Shown: piece after piece, positions 51,525-51,852 of the stretch
Numbering within the stretch: the first letter of the stretch is position 1
Layout: every line of letters starts with the position of its first letter
Assembly: GCF_023284065.1 (NCBI RefSeq)
Contig: NZ_JAKIKP010000018.1
Location: 1 to 51,852 of the forward strand
Direction: 5' to 3'
Length of the DNA stretch: 51,852 nucleotides
DNA from: Shewanella gaetbuli
Lineage (GTDB): Bacteria; Pseudomonadota; Gammaproteobacteria; Enterobacterales; Shewanellaceae
The notes under the pieces: model-generated
Seen by the model: the letters and a program-made list of their open reading frames with translations, nothing else
Told to the model about the DNA's origin: nothing
The model's database searches: none
Made by a program: the position numbers and the translations under genes

Positions 51525-51811
51525 AATTCTGTCTAAATACTGGTTAATTCTACGTCTAACGTCATTGTTTCCTCGTTCTAGTGCTCATGTAGTAAACTAC
51601 ACTCCGCGCTTCACTTGTCACGGCTTTGTTAGCCTAACAATTTCCTGCGTATTTCAGTATTTAGTAATTCGGAAAACTGATTTGAGTTTCAAGTACATGG
51701 AAGTACTTGATGTCATAAATGCAGGTGCAATTTATGACCACACTATTTAAGCGCTTATTCTAAGACTAAGCTATTTCTTCATTACCTAATCGTAAAACCC
51801 ATCTGGGTTGT
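51525..51811. other. 23S-5S internal transcribed spacer
   Basis: 287 bases without a tRNA gene. Several hairpins are visible, for example CAAGTACATGGAAGTACTTG at about 51689-51708, and CATAAAT/ATTTATG nearby, which may guide processing. Confidence 0.75.
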
Positions 51812-51852
51812 ATGGTTAAGCCTCACGGGTCATTAGTACAAGTTAGCTCAAC
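51812..51852 (-). rRNA. rrl: 23S ribosomal RNA, 3' end only
   Basis: Minus strand reads GTTGAGCTAACTTGTACTAA then TGACCCGTGAGGCTTAACC, the highly conserved 3' end of bacterial 23S rRNA. The rest lies beyond the window. Confidence 0.94.

Noticed and set aside
51316..51525. 69-codon minus-strand frame over the 5S gene.
   Set aside because: It is read from 5S rRNA and its terminator, with no coding character.
51511..51750. 79-codon frame in the 23S-5S spacer.
   Set aside because: It overlaps the 5S end and spacer hairpins of an rRNA operon on the other strand.

Overview
This window looks like chromosomal DNA of a marine gammaproteobacterium, most probably Shewanella. That is an inference from gene content and remembered gene order: tol-pal beside a tRNA-Lys array, motY next to rnt, upp divergent from purMN, a TPP-riboswitch operon with PnuT, and nasA-cobA-nirBD-narK with a fused phosphatase/kinase. 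The DNA is moderately AT-rich. It lies between two stable-RNA loci: a tandem tRNA-Lys(UUU) array at the left edge and the 3' end of an rRNA operon (23S end, 5S, terminator) at the right edge, both on the minus strand.

Layout. 1-1030: tRNA-Lys array with interspersed half-tRNA remnants, its promoter, and the tol terminator. 1044-6300: ybgC-tolQ-tolR-tolA-tolB-pal-cpoB (minus), the cell-envelope constriction system. 6300-7113: a gene-free stretch ending in an orphan plus-strand terminator. 7114-9503: motY, rnt and a 2-Cys peroxiredoxin. 9700-10630: a tandem array of about 250-bp units, each holding a double-hairpin element. 10914-20758: Na+/H+ antiporter, upp, purMN, cysB, a membrane-anchored protein of unknown function, trhO, a GST, a small membrane protein, a nitroreductase and a DoxX protein. 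20940-25518: a TPP-riboswitch operon encoding a TonB-dependent receptor, a YkoF-like thiamine-binding protein, PnuT and a kinase-like phosphotransferase, which together form a plausible thiamine capture, import and trapping pathway. 25645-29323: hinT, a double-hotdog thioesterase, a YcfL lipoprotein and an M61 peptidase. 29371-42510: a CsgD/VpsT-like regulator, then the nitrate-assimilation locus. 42722-50755: htpX, pepE, a palindromic MITE-like element, a MATE exporter, a K+ channel with a zinc ribbon, an L,D-transpeptidase, a YecM-like protein, a globin, an M23 peptidase and a double 6-pyruvoyl-tetrahydropterin-synthase-like protein. 50990-51852: further repeat elements and the rRNA operon end.

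The most informative region is the nitrate-assimilation cluster. Transcribed leftward, it reads nasA, cobA, a YbiB-like gene, an ANTAR regulator (NasT-like), nirB, nirD, narK and a fused PP2C phosphatase/Ser-Thr kinase. Two sigma-54 promoter motifs are visible, one before nasA with two NtrC-like sites upstream and one just before nirB. The nirB leader carries a strong intrinsic terminator whose 5' arm overlaps a small hairpin with an A-x-x-G-x-x hexaloop, the signature of ANTAR antitermination. The ANTAR protein is encoded immediately upstream and no NasS sensor gene is present in the window. This suggests two-layer control: nitrogen limitation through NtrC and sigma-54, and nitrate/nitrite through ANTAR. 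The genes also suggest a possible phosphorylation input of unknown target.
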